From: Mammaliicoccus stepanovicii
GTDB taxonomy: Bacteria; Bacillota; Bacilli; Staphylococcales; Staphylococcaceae
Assembly (NCBI RefSeq): GCF_002902525.1
Contig: NZ_PPQZ01000018.1
Span: 18,974-82,973 of the forward strand
Direction of reading: 5' to 3'
Length of the DNA stretch: 64,000 nucleotides
Below, one piece after another: positions 40,806 through 52,089 of the stretch. The position numbers and the translations under genes are program-made. The notes under the pieces are model-generated. The model saw only the letters and a program-made list of their open reading frames with translations. It was not told where the DNA came from and ran no database searches. Position 1 is the stretch's first letter, and each line of letters starts with the position of its first letter.

Positions 40806-42473
40806 ATGACAAGACAAATTAAAGCGAAAAAAGGATTAGAAATAGAATGTAAAGGTTGGGAACAAGAAGCGGTATTAAGAATGCTATATAACAACCTTGA
40901 CCCAGAGGTAGCTGAGCATCCAGATAAATTAGTTGTATATGGTGGTATTGGTAAAGCAGCACGTAACTGGGAAAGTTTTGATGCAATTGTTGAAACTTTA
41001 AGAAGACTAGAAAGTGATGAAACAATGCTAGTACAATCTGGAAAGCCAGTAGCTGTATTTAAAACACATGAAGAAGCACCAAGAGTATTATTATCAAATT
41101 CAGTGCTCGTACCAAAATGGGCAAATTGGGAACATTTCCATGAATTAGATAAAAAAGGATTAATGATGTATGGTCAAATGACAGCAGGTAGCTGGATTTA
41201 TATCGGTTCACAAGGCATTGTACAAGGTACTTATGAAACGTTTGCTGAATTAGCGAATCAACATTTTAATGGCTCATTGAAAGGAACAATCACACTAACT
41301 GCAGGACTAGGTGGCATGGGTGGCGCACAACCATTAGCTGTCACAATGAATGAAGGCGTTGTTATTGGTGTTGATGTTGACCCTTCAAGAATAGAAAAAA
41401 GAATCGCAACTCGTTATTGTGATATTATGACAGATTCGTTGGATGAAGCATTAGAAAAAGCAGAAGAAGCGAGAAATGCTGGAAAACCTTTAGCAATTGG
41501 TTTAGTAGGTAATGCTGCCGAAGTTCATCACGAAATACTTAGAAGAGGATTTAAAATCGATATCGTTACAGATCAAACGTCAGCACATGATCCTTTAAAT
41601 GGTTATGTTCCTGAAGGCTATACTTTAGAAGAAGCTGATCAATTAAGAGAATCAAATCCTAAAGAGTATGTAAAATTATCATCAGCTTCAATGAGAAAAC
41701 ATGTGGAAGCAATGCTTAAATTTCAAGAAAATGGTTCAGTTGCATTTGATTATGGTAATAATATTAGACAAGTTGCGTTTGACGAAGGGTTAGAAAATGC
41801 ATTTAATTTCCCTGGATTTGTGCCTGCATATATTCGTCCATTATTCTGTGAAGGTAAAGGTCCATTTAGATTTGCAGCATTAAGTGGCGATCCTAAAGAT
41901 ATTGAAAGAGCAGATCAATTAATGAGAGAATTATTCCCAGAAGATGAAAAGTTAATGCGTTGGTTAGATATGGCGAATGAAAAAATTGCTTTCCAAGGTT
42001 TGCCTTCAAGAATAGCTTGGTTAGGTTATGGAGATAGAGCAAAAATGGGATTAGCCTTGAATGAACTTGTTAGAAAAGGTGAGATTACAGCTCCAATTGT
42101 AATTGGACGTGATCATTTAGACTCAGGCTCAGTTGCATCTCCAAACAGAGAAACAGAAGCAATGAAAGACGGCTCTGATGCTGTAGGAGACTGGGCAATA
42201 TTAAATGCACTAGTCAATACTGCTGCAGGAGGCTCTTGGATTTCTGTTCACCATGGTGGCGGTGTAGGTATGGGTTACTCTCTACATGCTGGTATGGTCG
42301 TAGTAGCTGATGGTAGTGAACGCGCAGACAGACGTCTTGGAAGAGTTCTTACGACTGATCCTGGTATGGGAGTAGCAAGACATGCTGATGCTGGTTATGA
42401 TATAGCAATTGATACTGCAAAAAACAAAAACGTAGATATTCCAATGTTAAAGGAGAAAGATAACAATGAATGA
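40806..42473 (+). CDS. hutU: Urocanate hydratase
   Basis: HutU converts urocanate to imidazolone propionate using tightly bound NAD+. The 555-residue protein shows the NAD-binding signature [20 protein letters not shown] (about residues 165-184), the [12 protein letters not shown] start region and the [19 protein letters not shown] block near the end with [20 protein letters not shown]. Length is that of the family. It overlaps hutI by 8 bp. Confidence 0.97.
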   Translation: MTRQIKAKKGLEIECKGWEQEAVLRMLYNNLDPEVAEHPDKLVVYGGIGKAARNWESFDAIVETLRRLESDETMLVQSGKPVAVFKTHEEAPRVLLSNSVLVPKWANWEHFHELDKKGLMMYGQMTAGSWIYIGSQGIVQGTYETFAELANQHFNGSLKGTITLTAGLGGMGGAQPLAVTMNEGVVIGVDVDPSRIEKRIATRYCDIMTDSLDEALEKAEEARNAGKPLAIGLVGNAAEVHHEILRRGFKIDIVTDQTSAHDPLNGYVPEGYTLEEADQLRESNPKEYVKLSSASMRKHVEAMLKFQENGSVAFDYGNNIRQVAFDEGLENAFNFPGFVPAYIRPLFCEGKGPFRFAALSGDPKDIERADQLMRELFPEDEKLMRWLDMANEKIAFQGLPSRIAWLGYGDRAKMGLALNELVRKGEITAPIVIGRDHLDSGSVASPNRETEAMKDGSDAVGDWAILNALVNTAAGGSWISVHHGGGVGMGYSLHAGMVVVADGSERADRRLGRVLTTDPGMGVARHADAGYDIAIDTAKNKNVDIPMLKEKDNNE

Positions 42474-43707
42474 TATCCTAATTCAAAACATAGGTGAGTT
42501 AATTTTACCAAAGAAGACAGATAGACCTCTTAAAGGAAATGAACTCGATGAACTCAATATTATTAAGAACGGAACAGTTGTAGTAAAAGATTCTAAGATT
42601 GTGTATGCAGGTGAGTATGACGATAGTTTTGAAGCAACAGAAGTAATAGACGCAACCAATCAAGTTGTTTCTCCAGGTTTAGTAGACGCGCATACCCATT
42701 TAGTATTCGGTGGTTCAAGAGAACATGAAATGGCGCTTAAACAACAAGGTGTGAGTTATTTAGACATACTTAAGCAAGGTGGGGGCATTTTAAGCACTGT
42801 GGAATCAACACGAAATGCTACTGAAGAAGAACTTTATAATAAATCAAAAAAAGAAGTTATAAGAATGATTCAATTTGGAACAACAACTGTTGAAGCTAAA
42901 AGTGGCTATGGTTTAGATAAAGAAACTGAACTAAAGCAATTGAACGTTCAGCATCAACTAGCACAAGACACGCCTATTAGAATGAAACACACTTTCTTAG
43001 GTCCTCATGCAGTACCTAAAGATGCTAAAGACAATGCGTCATTTTTACAAGAAATGATAGACCTATTAGATGATGTTAAAGATAAGGCAGATTTTGCTGA
43101 TATTTTCTGTGAAACAGGTGTATTCACAATTGATGAATCAAGACGATATATGCAAGCTGCAAAAGAAAAAGGTTTAAAAGTAAAGATTCATGCAGATGAA
43201 ATAGATCCTTTAGGTGGCTTGGGATTAGCAATTGAAGAAGGTGCAATTTCAGCAGATCATTTAGTAGCTTCAAGTGAGAAAGATAAGAAAGCTTTAAATA
43301 GTAGTAATACGGTAGCAGTTTTGTTACCAGGAACTACATTTTACTTAGGTAAAGATCAATATGCAGACGCTAGAGGAATGTTAGATAATAATGGTGCAAT
43401 TGCGATAGCAACTGACTTTAATCCTGGTAGTTGTGTAACAGATAATTTACAACTTGTCATGAGTATTGCGGCACTTAAATTGAAATTAACACCAAATGAA
43501 ATTTGGAATGCTGTTACGGTTAACGCAGCTAAAGCAATAGATGTTGAAGCTGGAACAATTGAAGTAGGTGACCAAGCTGATGTTGTAGTTTGGGATATTC
43601 CTAACCATGAGTATTTACCTTATCATTATGGCGTAAATCATGCACAAACTGTTATTATCAACGGGAAAAAAGTATATCAAAATACAGGACTATTAACGGA
43701 ATCTTAA
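42466..43707 (+). CDS. hutI: Imidazolonepropionase
   Basis: HutI hydrolyses imidazolone propionate to N-formimino-glutamate. The 413-residue amidohydrolase has the metal ligands HTHLVFGG (about residues 77-84), [20 protein letters not shown] and ATDFNPGS. It ends the visible hut operon, and no formiminoglutamase (hutG) follows, so the last step must be encoded elsewhere. A GGAGAAAG ribosome-binding site lies within the end of hutU. Confidence 0.96.
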   Translation: MNDILIQNIGELILPKKTDRPLKGNELDELNIIKNGTVVVKDSKIVYAGEYDDSFEATEVIDATNQVVSPGLVDAHTHLVFGGSREHEMALKQQGVSYLDILKQGGGILSTVESTRNATEEELYNKSKKEVIRMIQFGTTTVEAKSGYGLDKETELKQLNVQHQLAQDTPIRMKHTFLGPHAVPKDAKDNASFLQEMIDLLDDVKDKADFADIFCETGVFTIDESRRYMQAAKEKGLKVKIHADEIDPLGGLGLAIEEGAISADHLVASSEKDKKALNSSNTVAVLLPGTTFYLGKDQYADARGMLDNNGAIAIATDFNPGSCVTDNLQLVMSIAALKLKLTPNEIWNAVTVNAAKAIDVEAGTIEVGDQADVVVWDIPNHEYLPYHYGVNHAQTVIINGKKVYQNTGLLTES

Positions 43708-43714
43708 GTAAACC

Positions 43715-43743
43715 TTGAAAATATAGGCATCATTTGGTATATT
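43715..43743 (+). promoter_or_regulatory. Promoter of the serS leader
   Basis: -35 TTGAAA (43715-43720), 17-bp spacer, -10 TATATT (43738-43743). It lies directly after hutI. Confidence 0.6.
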
Positions 43744-43749
43744 TAGTTT

Positions 43750-43979
43750 AATTTAATATCCATATTGTTTAGGAATAAGTAGTTTAAGGTTAAATGTAAA
43801 GAGAGCTTGTGGTTGGTGTAAACAAGACATGAAACTTAAATGAATCTATCCTTTTTAAGAAGAACAATCGGTATACACCGTTATATGACTTAGAGTGCAG
43901 TCTTATAGACTGTTAAATAGGGTGGCAACGCGTAAAGCACCACGTCCCTTGTGATAAACAAGGAGACGTGGTGTTTTTT
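43750..43979 (+). promoter_or_regulatory. T-box riboswitch of serS
   Basis: The leader contains the T-box GGGTGGCAACGCG (43920-43932), followed by a terminator with arms GCACCACGTC and GACGTGGTGT (43937-43973) and a T-run. It should sense uncharged tRNA-Ser; I could not fix the specifier codon with certainty. Confidence 0.9.
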
Positions 43980-43999
43980 CTTAAACAATTATGGAATAA

Positions 44000-45292
<1,293 letters not shown>

Positions 45293-45308
45293 TGTGTTGA
45301 ATATTCAA

Positions 45309-45345
45309 TAAAAGGGTAATCATTTAATGGTTACTCTTTTTTTAT
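45309..45345 (+). terminator. Terminator of serS
   Basis: Stem AAAGGGTAAtC / GgTTACTCTTT with a T-run. Confidence 0.75.
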
Positions 45346-45416
45346 AGTTTATGCTTGAATATAATTATTATATCTGATATACTAATTATACAATAAAGAT
45401 AAGGGAGTTTTGACAC

Positions 45417-45932
45417 ATGACTAATTTCAATTTTGACAAAGCACATAGTAGTTTAGAATTTACAGTAAAGCATTTAATGGTATCACGCGTGAAAGGTACT
45501 TTCGATGATTATGATGTAGAAGTAACAGGAGATATCAATGACTTATCTTCATTAAAAGCAGTCGTTACAATTAAAACAGAATCTATTAATACTAAAAATG
45601 CAGACCGTGATGGTCACTTGAAATCAGCAGACTTCTTTAGTGCTGATAAAAACCCACATATCACATTTGAATCAAAATCAATCAGTGAAGATTCAGTAAC
45701 AGGAGATTTAACAATCGCTGGCGAAACACATGAAGAAACATTTGATGTAGATTTCAATGGTGTAAGTAAAAACCCATTAAACGGTGAAACTGTAACAGGA
45801 TTTGTAGTTTCAGGTAAAATTGACCGTGACAAATATGGTGTATCATTCAACCAAGCATTAGAAACTGGTGGCGTTATGATCGGTAGAGATGTTAAATTTG
45901 AAGCAAGTGCTGAATTTAGCGTTAGTGAATAA
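45417..45932 (+). CDS. YceI-family lipid-binding protein
   Basis: The 171-residue protein has the YceI lipocalin-like beta-barrel pattern: FNFDKAHSSLEFTVKHLMVSRVKGTF at the start (read in two parts), SADFFSADKNPHITFES in the middle and DRDKYGVSFNQALETGGVMIG near the end. Family members bind isoprenoid lipids such as polyprenyl quinones. There is no signal peptide, so this form is cytosolic. It is monocistronic with a good AAGGGAG ribosome-binding site. The physiological role in staphylococci is unknown. Confidence 0.88.
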   Translation: MTNFNFDKAHSSLEFTVKHLMVSRVKGTFDDYDVEVTGDINDLSSLKAVVTIKTESINTKNADRDGHLKSADFFSADKNPHITFESKSISEDSVTGDLTIAGETHEETFDVDFNGVSKNPLNGETVTGFVVSGKIDRDKYGVSFNQALETGGVMIGRDVKFEASAEFSVSE

Positions 45933-45964
45933 TAATTGGTAGATTAATAATAAATTGAAAAATA

Positions 45965-46005
45965 GAGTCTGGGACATCATGAATGAGTCCCAGACTCGTT
46001 TTGTT
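45965..46005. repeat. GAGTCTGGGAC hairpin repeat, also the yceI terminator
   Basis: Perfect 11-bp inverted repeat GAGTCTGGGAC / GTCCCAGACTC followed by T-rich sequence. Hairpins with this TCTGGGACA core are scattered between genes in staphylococcal genomes as far as I know. Confidence 0.65.
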
Positions 46006-46079
46006 TTATATTGGCAGTAGATGACTGAACTGAAAATACGCTTAATATCAAGCTTTTTTCAATTCTAGTTATCCTTGCC

Positions 46080-46141
46080 GGGGTGGGACAACGAAATCTT
46101 TTTTGATAAAATGAGATTTCTGTTCCACCCCCTATTTTTTG
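46080..46141. repeat. GGGGTGGGACA hairpin repeat
   Basis: Long imperfect inverted repeat, GGGGTGGGACAACGAAATCT (46080-46099) against AGATTTCTGTTCCACCCC (46114-46131), then a T-run. It resembles a dispersed intergenic element of S. aureus and relatives with the same GTGGGACA...GAAAT core. Confidence 0.65.
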
Positions 46142-46334
46142 TTATCGTTATAAATTTAAAAATGATGATTATTGTGAATGAATTCTCAGTAGTGATTCTC
46201 GTGATATTGATAATGTTAGTTGGTTATGATAAAACTAAGACAGAGAAAAGTTAAAATTACAGGTAAGTCAGACTGAGGTTAGACAAACGTTAGACTAACC
46301 GATAGGATTCATTATCTTATTTGGGGGTTTTTAA

Positions 46335-47048
46335 TTGAAAAATGATACAAGTATTCATAGTAAGACATTGTTTTTGCAAGGTGTTAAAGACTGTATACCT
46401 ACGATGCTTGGATACTTTAGTGTCGCTTTAGCATTCGGTATTGTTGGTATCTCTTCAGGTTTATCTATTATTGAAATTACATTATTATCAATTTTTGTTT
46501 ATGCAGGTGCTGCGCAGTTTATTATTTGTGCGCTAGTAGCCATTCAATCTCCAATTTCCGCTATTTTTTTAACAGTTTTTTTCGTTAATTCTAGAATGTT
46601 TTTACAAAGTTTAGCACTCGTACCTGCTTTTAAAGGTAACGGGTTTTGGTCTAATTTAGGCATAGGTACATTAGTGACAGATGAATCTTTTGGTGTGGCA
46701 ATTACTAAATATGCCAAAGAGAAATCTTTGAATGCAACGTGGATGCATGGTCTTAATATATCGGCTTATATTCTATGGATTGTTACTTCAGTACTAGGTG
46801 GATTAGTTGGTAATTTAATACCTAAACCTGAAATGTTTGGTTTAGATTATGCTTTATCAGCTATGTTTATATTTTTATTAATTGCTCAGTTTGAAACCAT
46901 TCAAAAAAATAAAGTTATGTTTTATTTGTATTTAATCGTGTTAACAATCATTTGTATGTTAGTATTCACATTATTTATGCCAACGTATATGTCGATTATT
47001 ATATCGACATTAGTAGCTTCGATTGTAGGGGCGGTGTTTAATAAATGA
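46335..47048 (+). CDS. azlC: Branched-chain amino acid exporter large subunit AzlC
   Basis: AzlC with AzlD exports branched-chain amino acids or analogues. The 237-residue protein has about six hydrophobic segments and the family motif (FGIVGISSGLSIIEITLLSI, then FVYAGAAQFI) at residues 35-64. The best start is a TTG at 46335, with a G-rich but weak ribosome-binding site; no ATG is available near the family start. It overlaps azlD by 4 bp (ATGA). The same pair lies after serS in S. aureus. Confidence 0.9.
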   Translation: MKNDTSIHSKTLFLQGVKDCIPTMLGYFSVALAFGIVGISSGLSIIEITLLSIFVYAGAAQFIICALVAIQSPISAIFLTVFFVNSRMFLQSLALVPAFKGNGFWSNLGIGTLVTDESFGVAITKYAKEKSLNATWMHGLNISAYILWIVTSVLGGLVGNLIPKPEMFGLDYALSAMFIFLLIAQFETIQKNKVMFYLYLIVLTIICMLVFTLFMPTYMSIIISTLVASIVGAVFNK

Positions 47049-47371
47049 CAATTTCAATATATGTTTTATTAATCATAGCAGGGTGCTTTCTTATAACTTG
47101 GATCATTCGAGTATCGCCATTTATCTTTCTTGCAAAATTAGAATTCCCTAGTTATGTTATTAAATGGTTAGAGTTCGTACCGGTATGTCTGTTTACAGCT
47201 TTAATAGTAGAGGGCATGTTAAATCAAGAGGATAAAGTCGGTTATATACTTAATCTCGAATCTATTGTTGTAGCGATACCAACTTTAGTTATTGCTATCA
47301 TATCAAGAAGTTTAACTATAACGGTCTTAGCTGGAATTGTGATGATGGCCATTGTACGAATGTTCATATAA
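47045..47371 (+). CDS. azlD: Branched-chain amino acid exporter small subunit AzlD
   Basis: The 108-residue protein has four hydrophobic segments and the AzlD pattern (ITWIIRVSPFIFLAKLEFP, about residues 18-36), and always pairs with AzlC. Translation is probably coupled to azlC through the ATGA overlap. No terminator is obvious before the SAM riboswitch that follows. Confidence 0.9.
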   Translation: MTISIYVLLIIAGCFLITWIIRVSPFIFLAKLEFPSYVIKWLEFVPVCLFTALIVEGMLNQEDKVGYILNLESIVVAIPTLVIAIISRSLTITVLAGIVMMAIVRMFI

Positions 47372-47439
47372 TGACATAATACAACTTATTGAATTAAAGT
47401 GTTTTTTCTAGTATCCTAAATATAAATTACATATAAAAA

Positions 47440-47582
47440 CTTATTCAGAGAAGTTGAGGGACTTGGCCCTGTGACACTTCAGCAACCGGTCAATTGGATA
47501 CGGTGCTACTACCATTCGAGTTTACTCGTATAATAAGAATGACGAGCGCTTCTTACTTTCGAACGAGTAAGGCGCTTTTTAT
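47440..47582 (+). promoter_or_regulatory. SAM-I (S-box) riboswitch of metX
   Basis: The aptamer runs from CTTATTCAGAGAAG through GAGGGACTTGGCCC, CAGCAACC and GGTGCTACTACC to the closing AATAAG (47440-47537), all S-box landmarks. A terminator (47545-47576, arms AGCGCTTCTTACT and AGTAAGGCGCT) with a T-run follows. High SAM should terminate transcription before metX. Confidence 0.95.
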
Positions 47583-47604
47583 TTTAATAAAAGGGGGTTC
47601 TACT

Positions 47605-48576
47605 ATGATCATATCTCGAGAAACAGGGCTAGTTGAACTTGGACAATTTAAAACTGAAAATGAAGAAGTGATAGACAACTTAAAACTTCAATATGAATTC
47701 GTTGGGCATAAAGGACAACCTTTAGTCGTTGTTTGTCATGCGTTAACGGGTAATCATCTTACCTACGGCGATAATGAACAACCTGGTTGGTGGAGAGAAA
47801 TTATTGACGGTGGCTATTTATCTATAAACGATTATCAATTTATAACGTTTAATGTGATAGGTAGTCCATATGGTTCAAGTTCTAAACTGAACACGCCAAA
47901 TTTTCCAGATCATTTAACAATGCGAGATGTTACTAAAGCGAACATATTAGCTTTGAAAAAATTGGGGTATGAAAGAATAGATGTACTTATTGGTGGTTCG
48001 TTAGGCGGCATGCAAGCGCTTGAAATGCTTTATGATGGATCAATAGAAGTTAAGAAGGCCGTCATTCTTGCCGCAACCGAAAAAACGTCGTCTTATAGTA
48101 GGGCCTTTAATGAAATAGCAAGACAAGTCATACAACTAAATGGTCAAGAGGGTTTGAACATTGCAAGACAATTAGGGTTCCTAACTTATCGATCAAGTAA
48201 AGATTATGAAGCAAGATTTAGTGCAGACGAAGTTGTGAGTTATCAAAAGTATCAAGGTAATAAATTTAAAAATCAATTCAATAAAGATTGTTATTTAACA
48301 TTACTAGATGTTCTAGATAGTCATGATATCTTTAAAGGTCGCGATGATGTTGAAGAACGATTACATCAATTAGACACGAAAGTATTAACTTTAGGATTTG
48401 CGGATGATTTATTATACCCAGATGATCAAGTGCGTGCCATAGGGCGATTTTTTAAATATCATAGACACTTTTATGTACCAGATAATGTAGGACATGATGG
48501 GTTCTTGTTGAATTTTGGTGATTGGGCGCCTTATGTATATCATTTCTTGAAGTTACATAAATTTAAAGAACGTTAA
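47605..48576 (+). CDS. metX: Homoserine O-acetyltransferase MetX
   Basis: MetX transfers an acetyl group to homoserine and commits it to methionine synthesis; MetI in this window uses the product. The 323-residue alpha/beta hydrolase has VVCHALTGNHLTYG, the nucleophile elbow IGGSLGGMQALEMLY (serine at about residue 137) and the catalytic His in NVGHDGFLLN near the end. An open frame extends upstream into the riboswitch, but the true start is the ATG at 47605, seven bases after AAGGGGG. Confidence 0.93.
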   Translation: MIISRETGLVELGQFKTENEEVIDNLKLQYEFVGHKGQPLVVVCHALTGNHLTYGDNEQPGWWREIIDGGYLSINDYQFITFNVIGSPYGSSSKLNTPNFPDHLTMRDVTKANILALKKLGYERIDVLIGGSLGGMQALEMLYDGSIEVKKAVILAATEKTSSYSRAFNEIARQVIQLNGQEGLNIARQLGFLTYRSSKDYEARFSADEVVSYQKYQGNKFKNQFNKDCYLTLLDVLDSHDIFKGRDDVEERLHQLDTKVLTLGFADDLLYPDDQVRAIGRFFKYHRHFYVPDNVGHDGFLLNFGDWAPYVYHFLKLHKFKER

Positions 48577-48578
48577 GA

Positions 48579-48611
48579 AACGCTAAAAACTCCTACATTG
48601 TTTTAAGCGTT
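48579..48611 (+). terminator. Probable terminator of metX
   Basis: Imperfect stem AACGCTaAAAAC / GTTTTaAGCGTT just after the stop. The T-run is poor, so confidence is moderate. Confidence 0.5.
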
Positions 48612-48664
48612 AAAAATCTGTAAAATAGAGAAAGATGTTTAAAATAGATTGGGAAGTGAATAAT

Positions 48665-49573
48665 TTGTCTTTTAAAGTCGATATAAAAGCGACAATTGTA
48701 GCAACCATATTACTAGCTTTATGTATGGTTATTATTAATTTTGTACCAATATTAGCAATCATTATATTGCCGTTTGTTACGGTACCTGCAACGATACTTT
48801 GGTATCGATCAAAACCGTCATTCTTTGTGACTGTTGTAGTGACGTTATGTGTAACAGTATTATTTAGTAATGTGTACTTATTAACTATTATGGCACTTAT
48901 GATTTTTATGAGTGTTTTCATAGGTCAGTTACTCATTGAACGAACTTCTAAAGAACGTATTCTATATTTAGTTACAGCGTTTATGAGTATTTTAACAATT
49001 GGTAGTGTGTTAATTCTACAAATTGTGGGAAAACTACCTTTAGCTAGTGAATTAATTTCGAGATATCACGATTTAGTAGTTTCTTATTTCGAAATGGGTG
49101 GAACATTCAATTCGGATGTAGAAAAAACGCTACAAGCTTCACTTGATATATTACAAGCAAGTATACCGGGATATATAATATTTTGGGTGTTTTTATTAGT
49201 ACTTGTAAATATCGTTGTGACATTTCCTATCTTGAGAAAATTTAAGATTGCAACACCTGTATTTAGACCTTTGTTTATGTGGCAAATAAACAGAAGTGTT
49301 GTATCAGTATTTGTAGTCGTAGTGTTAATGAGTTTGTTTGTTACAAAAGAGAATGTCGTACTATACGGCATAGTCACTAACTTACAATATGTGTTAGAAT
49401 GGGTTATATTTATTCAAGCATTATCATTGTTCCATTTATTTGTAAAAGTAAAAAAACTTCCTATAGTAGTAGCAGTTTTGATATTTATAATAGCATTTAT
49501 ATTTAAGCCGATTGCTTATCTATTTGGCTTAATGGATATATGGTTTAATTTGAAACAACGTATAAAAAAGTAA
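48665..49573 (+). CDS. DUF2232 (YybS-like) membrane protein
   Basis: The protein (302 residues from TTG 48665) is very hydrophobic with about eight transmembrane helices, and matches the DUF2232/YybS family that lies directly before gdpP in bacilli and staphylococci. Function is unknown; the constant pairing with gdpP and rplI suggests a membrane or signalling role. I prefer the TTG because GGAAGTGA lies five bases upstream and a -10-like TAAAAT (48621-48626) would put transcription start almost on the alternative ATG at 48635, which lacks a ribosome-binding site. Confidence 0.8.
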   Translation: MSFKVDIKATIVATILLALCMVIINFVPILAIIILPFVTVPATILWYRSKPSFFVTVVVTLCVTVLFSNVYLLTIMALMIFMSVFIGQLLIERTSKERILYLVTAFMSILTIGSVLILQIVGKLPLASELISRYHDLVVSYFEMGGTFNSDVEKTLQASLDILQASIPGYIIFWVFLLVLVNIVVTFPILRKFKIATPVFRPLFMWQINRSVVSVFVVVVLMSLFVTKENVVLYGIVTNLQYVLEWVIFIQALSLFHLFVKVKKLPIVVAVLIFIIAFIFKPIAYLFGLMDIWFNLKQRIKK

Positions 49574-49587
49574 ATTGAGGTGAGTTT

Positions 49588-51552
49588 ATGAACCGTCAAT
49601 CAGTTAAGAAGGCCCTAATATTACCTTACATCATGATGTTGGTATTGGCTTTAGTTTTGCTAGTTTTCAATTTTTTTAATTCGATATTTTGGGCGATAAT
49701 AGCGGCGGTTGTTACCATAATATTAATTGCAATAAGTATCTTTTTTGTAAGATCTAGTTTTGCGAGATTAGATTTATACATTGGTGGATTAGCAGGAAGG
49801 ATTAGTAAAGGAAAGACTAGTGCTGTTAGTGACTTACCAATTGGTGTAATTTTGTTAGACAAAAAAGATAATATTGAATGGATTAATAATTTTATAAATA
49901 AACGCTTGGAACGTGATGTTTTAAACGAACCAATTAATGAAATATTTCCTAATATTTTAAAAAGATTAGAGAATACTCAAGAAGTAGAAGTTGAAGAAGG
50001 TTCATATAAATATAAAGTCACTTATACTGAAGATGAAAAAACTATTTACTTCTTTGATATTACAGAGTCTTCTCGCGTAAATGAATTATATGAAAATGAA
50101 AAACCAATCATAGCGACTATATTCTTAGATAATTATGATGAAATCACACAAAATATGAACGATGCACAACGTTCAGAAGTGAATAGTTTAATCATGAATG
50201 TTCTAAATGAATGGTCTAATCGATATCAACTTTTCGTTAAGCGTTATAGTGCAGACCAATTTATTGCACTTTTAAATAATAGTATCTTACAAGATATTGA
50301 GACCTTAAAATTTAATTTATTAGATGATTTGAGAGATAAATCAAGAGAATATGGTAGTCAACTCACATTAAGTGTAGGTATCGGTGAAGGTAGTGAAAAT
50401 CTAATTGAACTTGGTGAATTATCACAATCTAGTTTAGATTTAGCGTTAGGTCGTGGTGGTGACCAAGTAGCCATTAAGAATAGTAACGGTAACGTAAGAT
50501 TCTATGGTGGTAAGACTGACCCTATGGAAAAACGTACTAGAGTACGTGCAAGAGTTATTTCACACGCACTCAGAGATATTCTGATTGAAGGCGATAAAGT
50601 TATTATTATGGGACATAAATCACCTGATATGGATGCTATCGGTGCAGCTATTGGTGTATCTCGCATTGCCAAAATGAATAACTTAGAATCATATATTGTG
50701 TTGAATGAAACGGATATCGATAGCACATTGCAACGTGTTATGACAGAAATTGACGAGAAACCAGACTTAAAAGAAAGATTTATTACGTCTGAAGAAGCTT
50801 GGCATGAAATGACACCACGCACTACACTTGTTATAGTTGATACGCATAAACCAGAACTTGTTATCGATGAGAATTTATTGAATAAAGCAAACCGAAAAGT
50901 CGTCATCGATCATCATAGACGTGGAGAAAGTATAATATCTAGTCCATTACTTGTTTATATGGAACCTTATGCAAGTTCAACTGCTGAGCTTGTGACTGAG
51001 TTATTAGAATATCAACCAACGGAACATCGTTTAACTAGAATAGAATCTACAATCATGTTAGCTGGAATTATAGTTGATACACGTAACTTCACTTTAAGGA
51101 CTGGATCAAGAACCTTCGATGCTGCAAGTTTCTTGAGAAGTCATGGTGCAGATACGATATTATGTCAACATTTCTTAAAAGACGATATAGATACGTATAT
51201 TAAACGATCAGATTTAATTAAAACTGTTAAATTACTACGTGGTGGCGTTGCGATTGCTCACGGTGCAGATCATGATATTTATCATCCTGTTACAGTTGCG
51301 CAAGCGGCAGATGCATTGTTAGGTCTAGAAGGTGTTGAAGCATCTTATGTAGTAGCAAGACGTTCAGACGATACAATAGGTATTTCTGCAAGATCACTAG
51401 GTGAAGTAAATGTTCAGTTAACAATGGAAGAACTAGGTGGTGGTGGTCATTTATCAAATGCTGCTACTCAACTTAAAGATACAACAGTAGAAAAAGCAAT
51501 CGAATCATTAATTGCGGTTGTTGAATCAGATGAAAAAGGAGTCGAAGAATAA
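49588..51552 (+). CDS. gdpP: Cyclic-di-AMP phosphodiesterase GdpP
   Basis: GdpP hydrolyses c-di-AMP and so controls potassium, cell-wall stress and beta-lactam tolerance. The 654-residue membrane protein has two N-terminal transmembrane helices (about residues 9-53), a PAS-like domain (about 80-150), a degenerate GGDEF domain ([12 protein letters not shown]), and the catalytic DHH/DHHA1 domains: [21 protein letters not shown] and [10 protein letters not shown]. All metal-binding Asp/His residues appear intact. The stop overlaps the rplI start by one base. Confidence 0.96.
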   Translation: MNRQSVKKALILPYIMMLVLALVLLVFNFFNSIFWAIIAAVVTIILIAISIFFVRSSFARLDLYIGGLAGRISKGKTSAVSDLPIGVILLDKKDNIEWINNFINKRLERDVLNEPINEIFPNILKRLENTQEVEVEEGSYKYKVTYTEDEKTIYFFDITESSRVNELYENEKPIIATIFLDNYDEITQNMNDAQRSEVNSLIMNVLNEWSNRYQLFVKRYSADQFIALLNNSILQDIETLKFNLLDDLRDKSREYGSQLTLSVGIGEGSENLIELGELSQSSLDLALGRGGDQVAIKNSNGNVRFYGGKTDPMEKRTRVRARVISHALRDILIEGDKVIIMGHKSPDMDAIGAAIGVSRIAKMNNLESYIVLNETDIDSTLQRVMTEIDEKPDLKERFITSEEAWHEMTPRTTLVIVDTHKPELVIDENLLNKANRKVVIDHHRRGESIISSPLLVYMEPYASSTAELVTELLEYQPTEHRLTRIESTIMLAGIIVDTRNFTLRTGSRTFDAASFLRSHGADTILCQHFLKDDIDTYIKRSDLIKTVKLLRGGVAIAHGADHDIYHPVTVAQAADALLGLEGVEASYVVARRSDDTIGISARSLGEVNVQLTMEELGGGGHLSNAATQLKDTTVEKAIESLIAVVESDEKGVEE

Positions 51553-51998
51553 TGAAAGTTATTTTCACACAAGATGTTAAAGGTAAAGGTAAAAAAGGTG
51601 AAGTTAAAGAAGTACCAGTAGGATATGCTCAAAACTTTTTAATTAAAAATAATTACGCGGTAGAAGCAACTGCAGGTAATATGAAACAATTAGAACAACA
51701 AAATAAACGTCAAGAAGAGTTGAAACAACAAGAAGTTGATGATGCAAAAGCACTAAGTGAAAAATTAAAAGATTTAGAAATTGAAATCCCAGCAAAAACA
51801 GGTGAAGGCGGTAAATTATTTGGTTCTGTAAGTACGAAGCAAATTACACAAGCGTTAGAAAAACAACATAAAATTAAAGTTGATAAACGTAAAATGGACT
51901 TACCAAATGGGATTCATAGCCTAGGCTATACAAATGTTCCGATTAAATTACACAACTCAGTTACAGGTACGTTAAGAGTACATGTTATTGAAGAATAA
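51552..51998 (+). CDS. rplI: 50S ribosomal protein bL9
   Basis: L9 is an elongated large-subunit protein that limits frameshifting. The 148-residue product has the N-terminal signature [21 protein letters not shown] (residues 11-31; here read as two parts), the long connecting helix (about 40-75) and the C-terminal domain. The ATG overlaps the gdpP stop, and AAAAGGAG lies in the end of gdpP. A terminator follows. Confidence 0.96.
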   Translation: MKVIFTQDVKGKGKKGEVKEVPVGYAQNFLIKNNYAVEATAGNMKQLEQQNKRQEELKQQEVDDAKALSEKLKDLEIEIPAKTGEGGKLFGSVSTKQITQALEKQHKIKVDKRKMDLPNGIHSLGYTNVPIKLHNSVTGTLRVHVIEE

Positions 51999-52008
51999 AT
52001 GATGATAT

Positions 52009-52044
52009 AAAATAGGTCGGTATTGGATTTACCGACCTATTTTA
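52009..52044 (+). terminator. Terminator of DUF2232-gdpP-rplI
   Basis: Stem AAAATAGGTCGGTA / TACCGACCTATTTT, immediately after rplI. Confidence 0.85.
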
Positions 52045-52089
52045 ATGCGTTATAATAAATAATACTAAAAGTGGAAAGGAGTAATCAGT

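Larger units (their letters stand above)
45933..46334. other. Intergenic region between yceI and azlC with two repeat hairpins
   Basis: About 400 bp without a gene. It contains the yceI terminator-like repeat (45965-46005) and a second large hairpin (46080-46132). The rest is AT-rich. A small GGTTAG/CTAACC hairpin (46276-46299) lies before azlC and could be part of its leader. No riboswitch was recognised. Confidence 0.6.

Noticed and set aside
47494..47604. Longer N-terminus for metX
   Set aside because: The upstream frame lies inside the SAM riboswitch and its terminator; the family start and the AAGGGGG site point to 47605.
50502..50906. 134-codon minus-strand frame within gdpP
   Set aside because: It is the antisense of the conserved DHH domain region, with no start signal.
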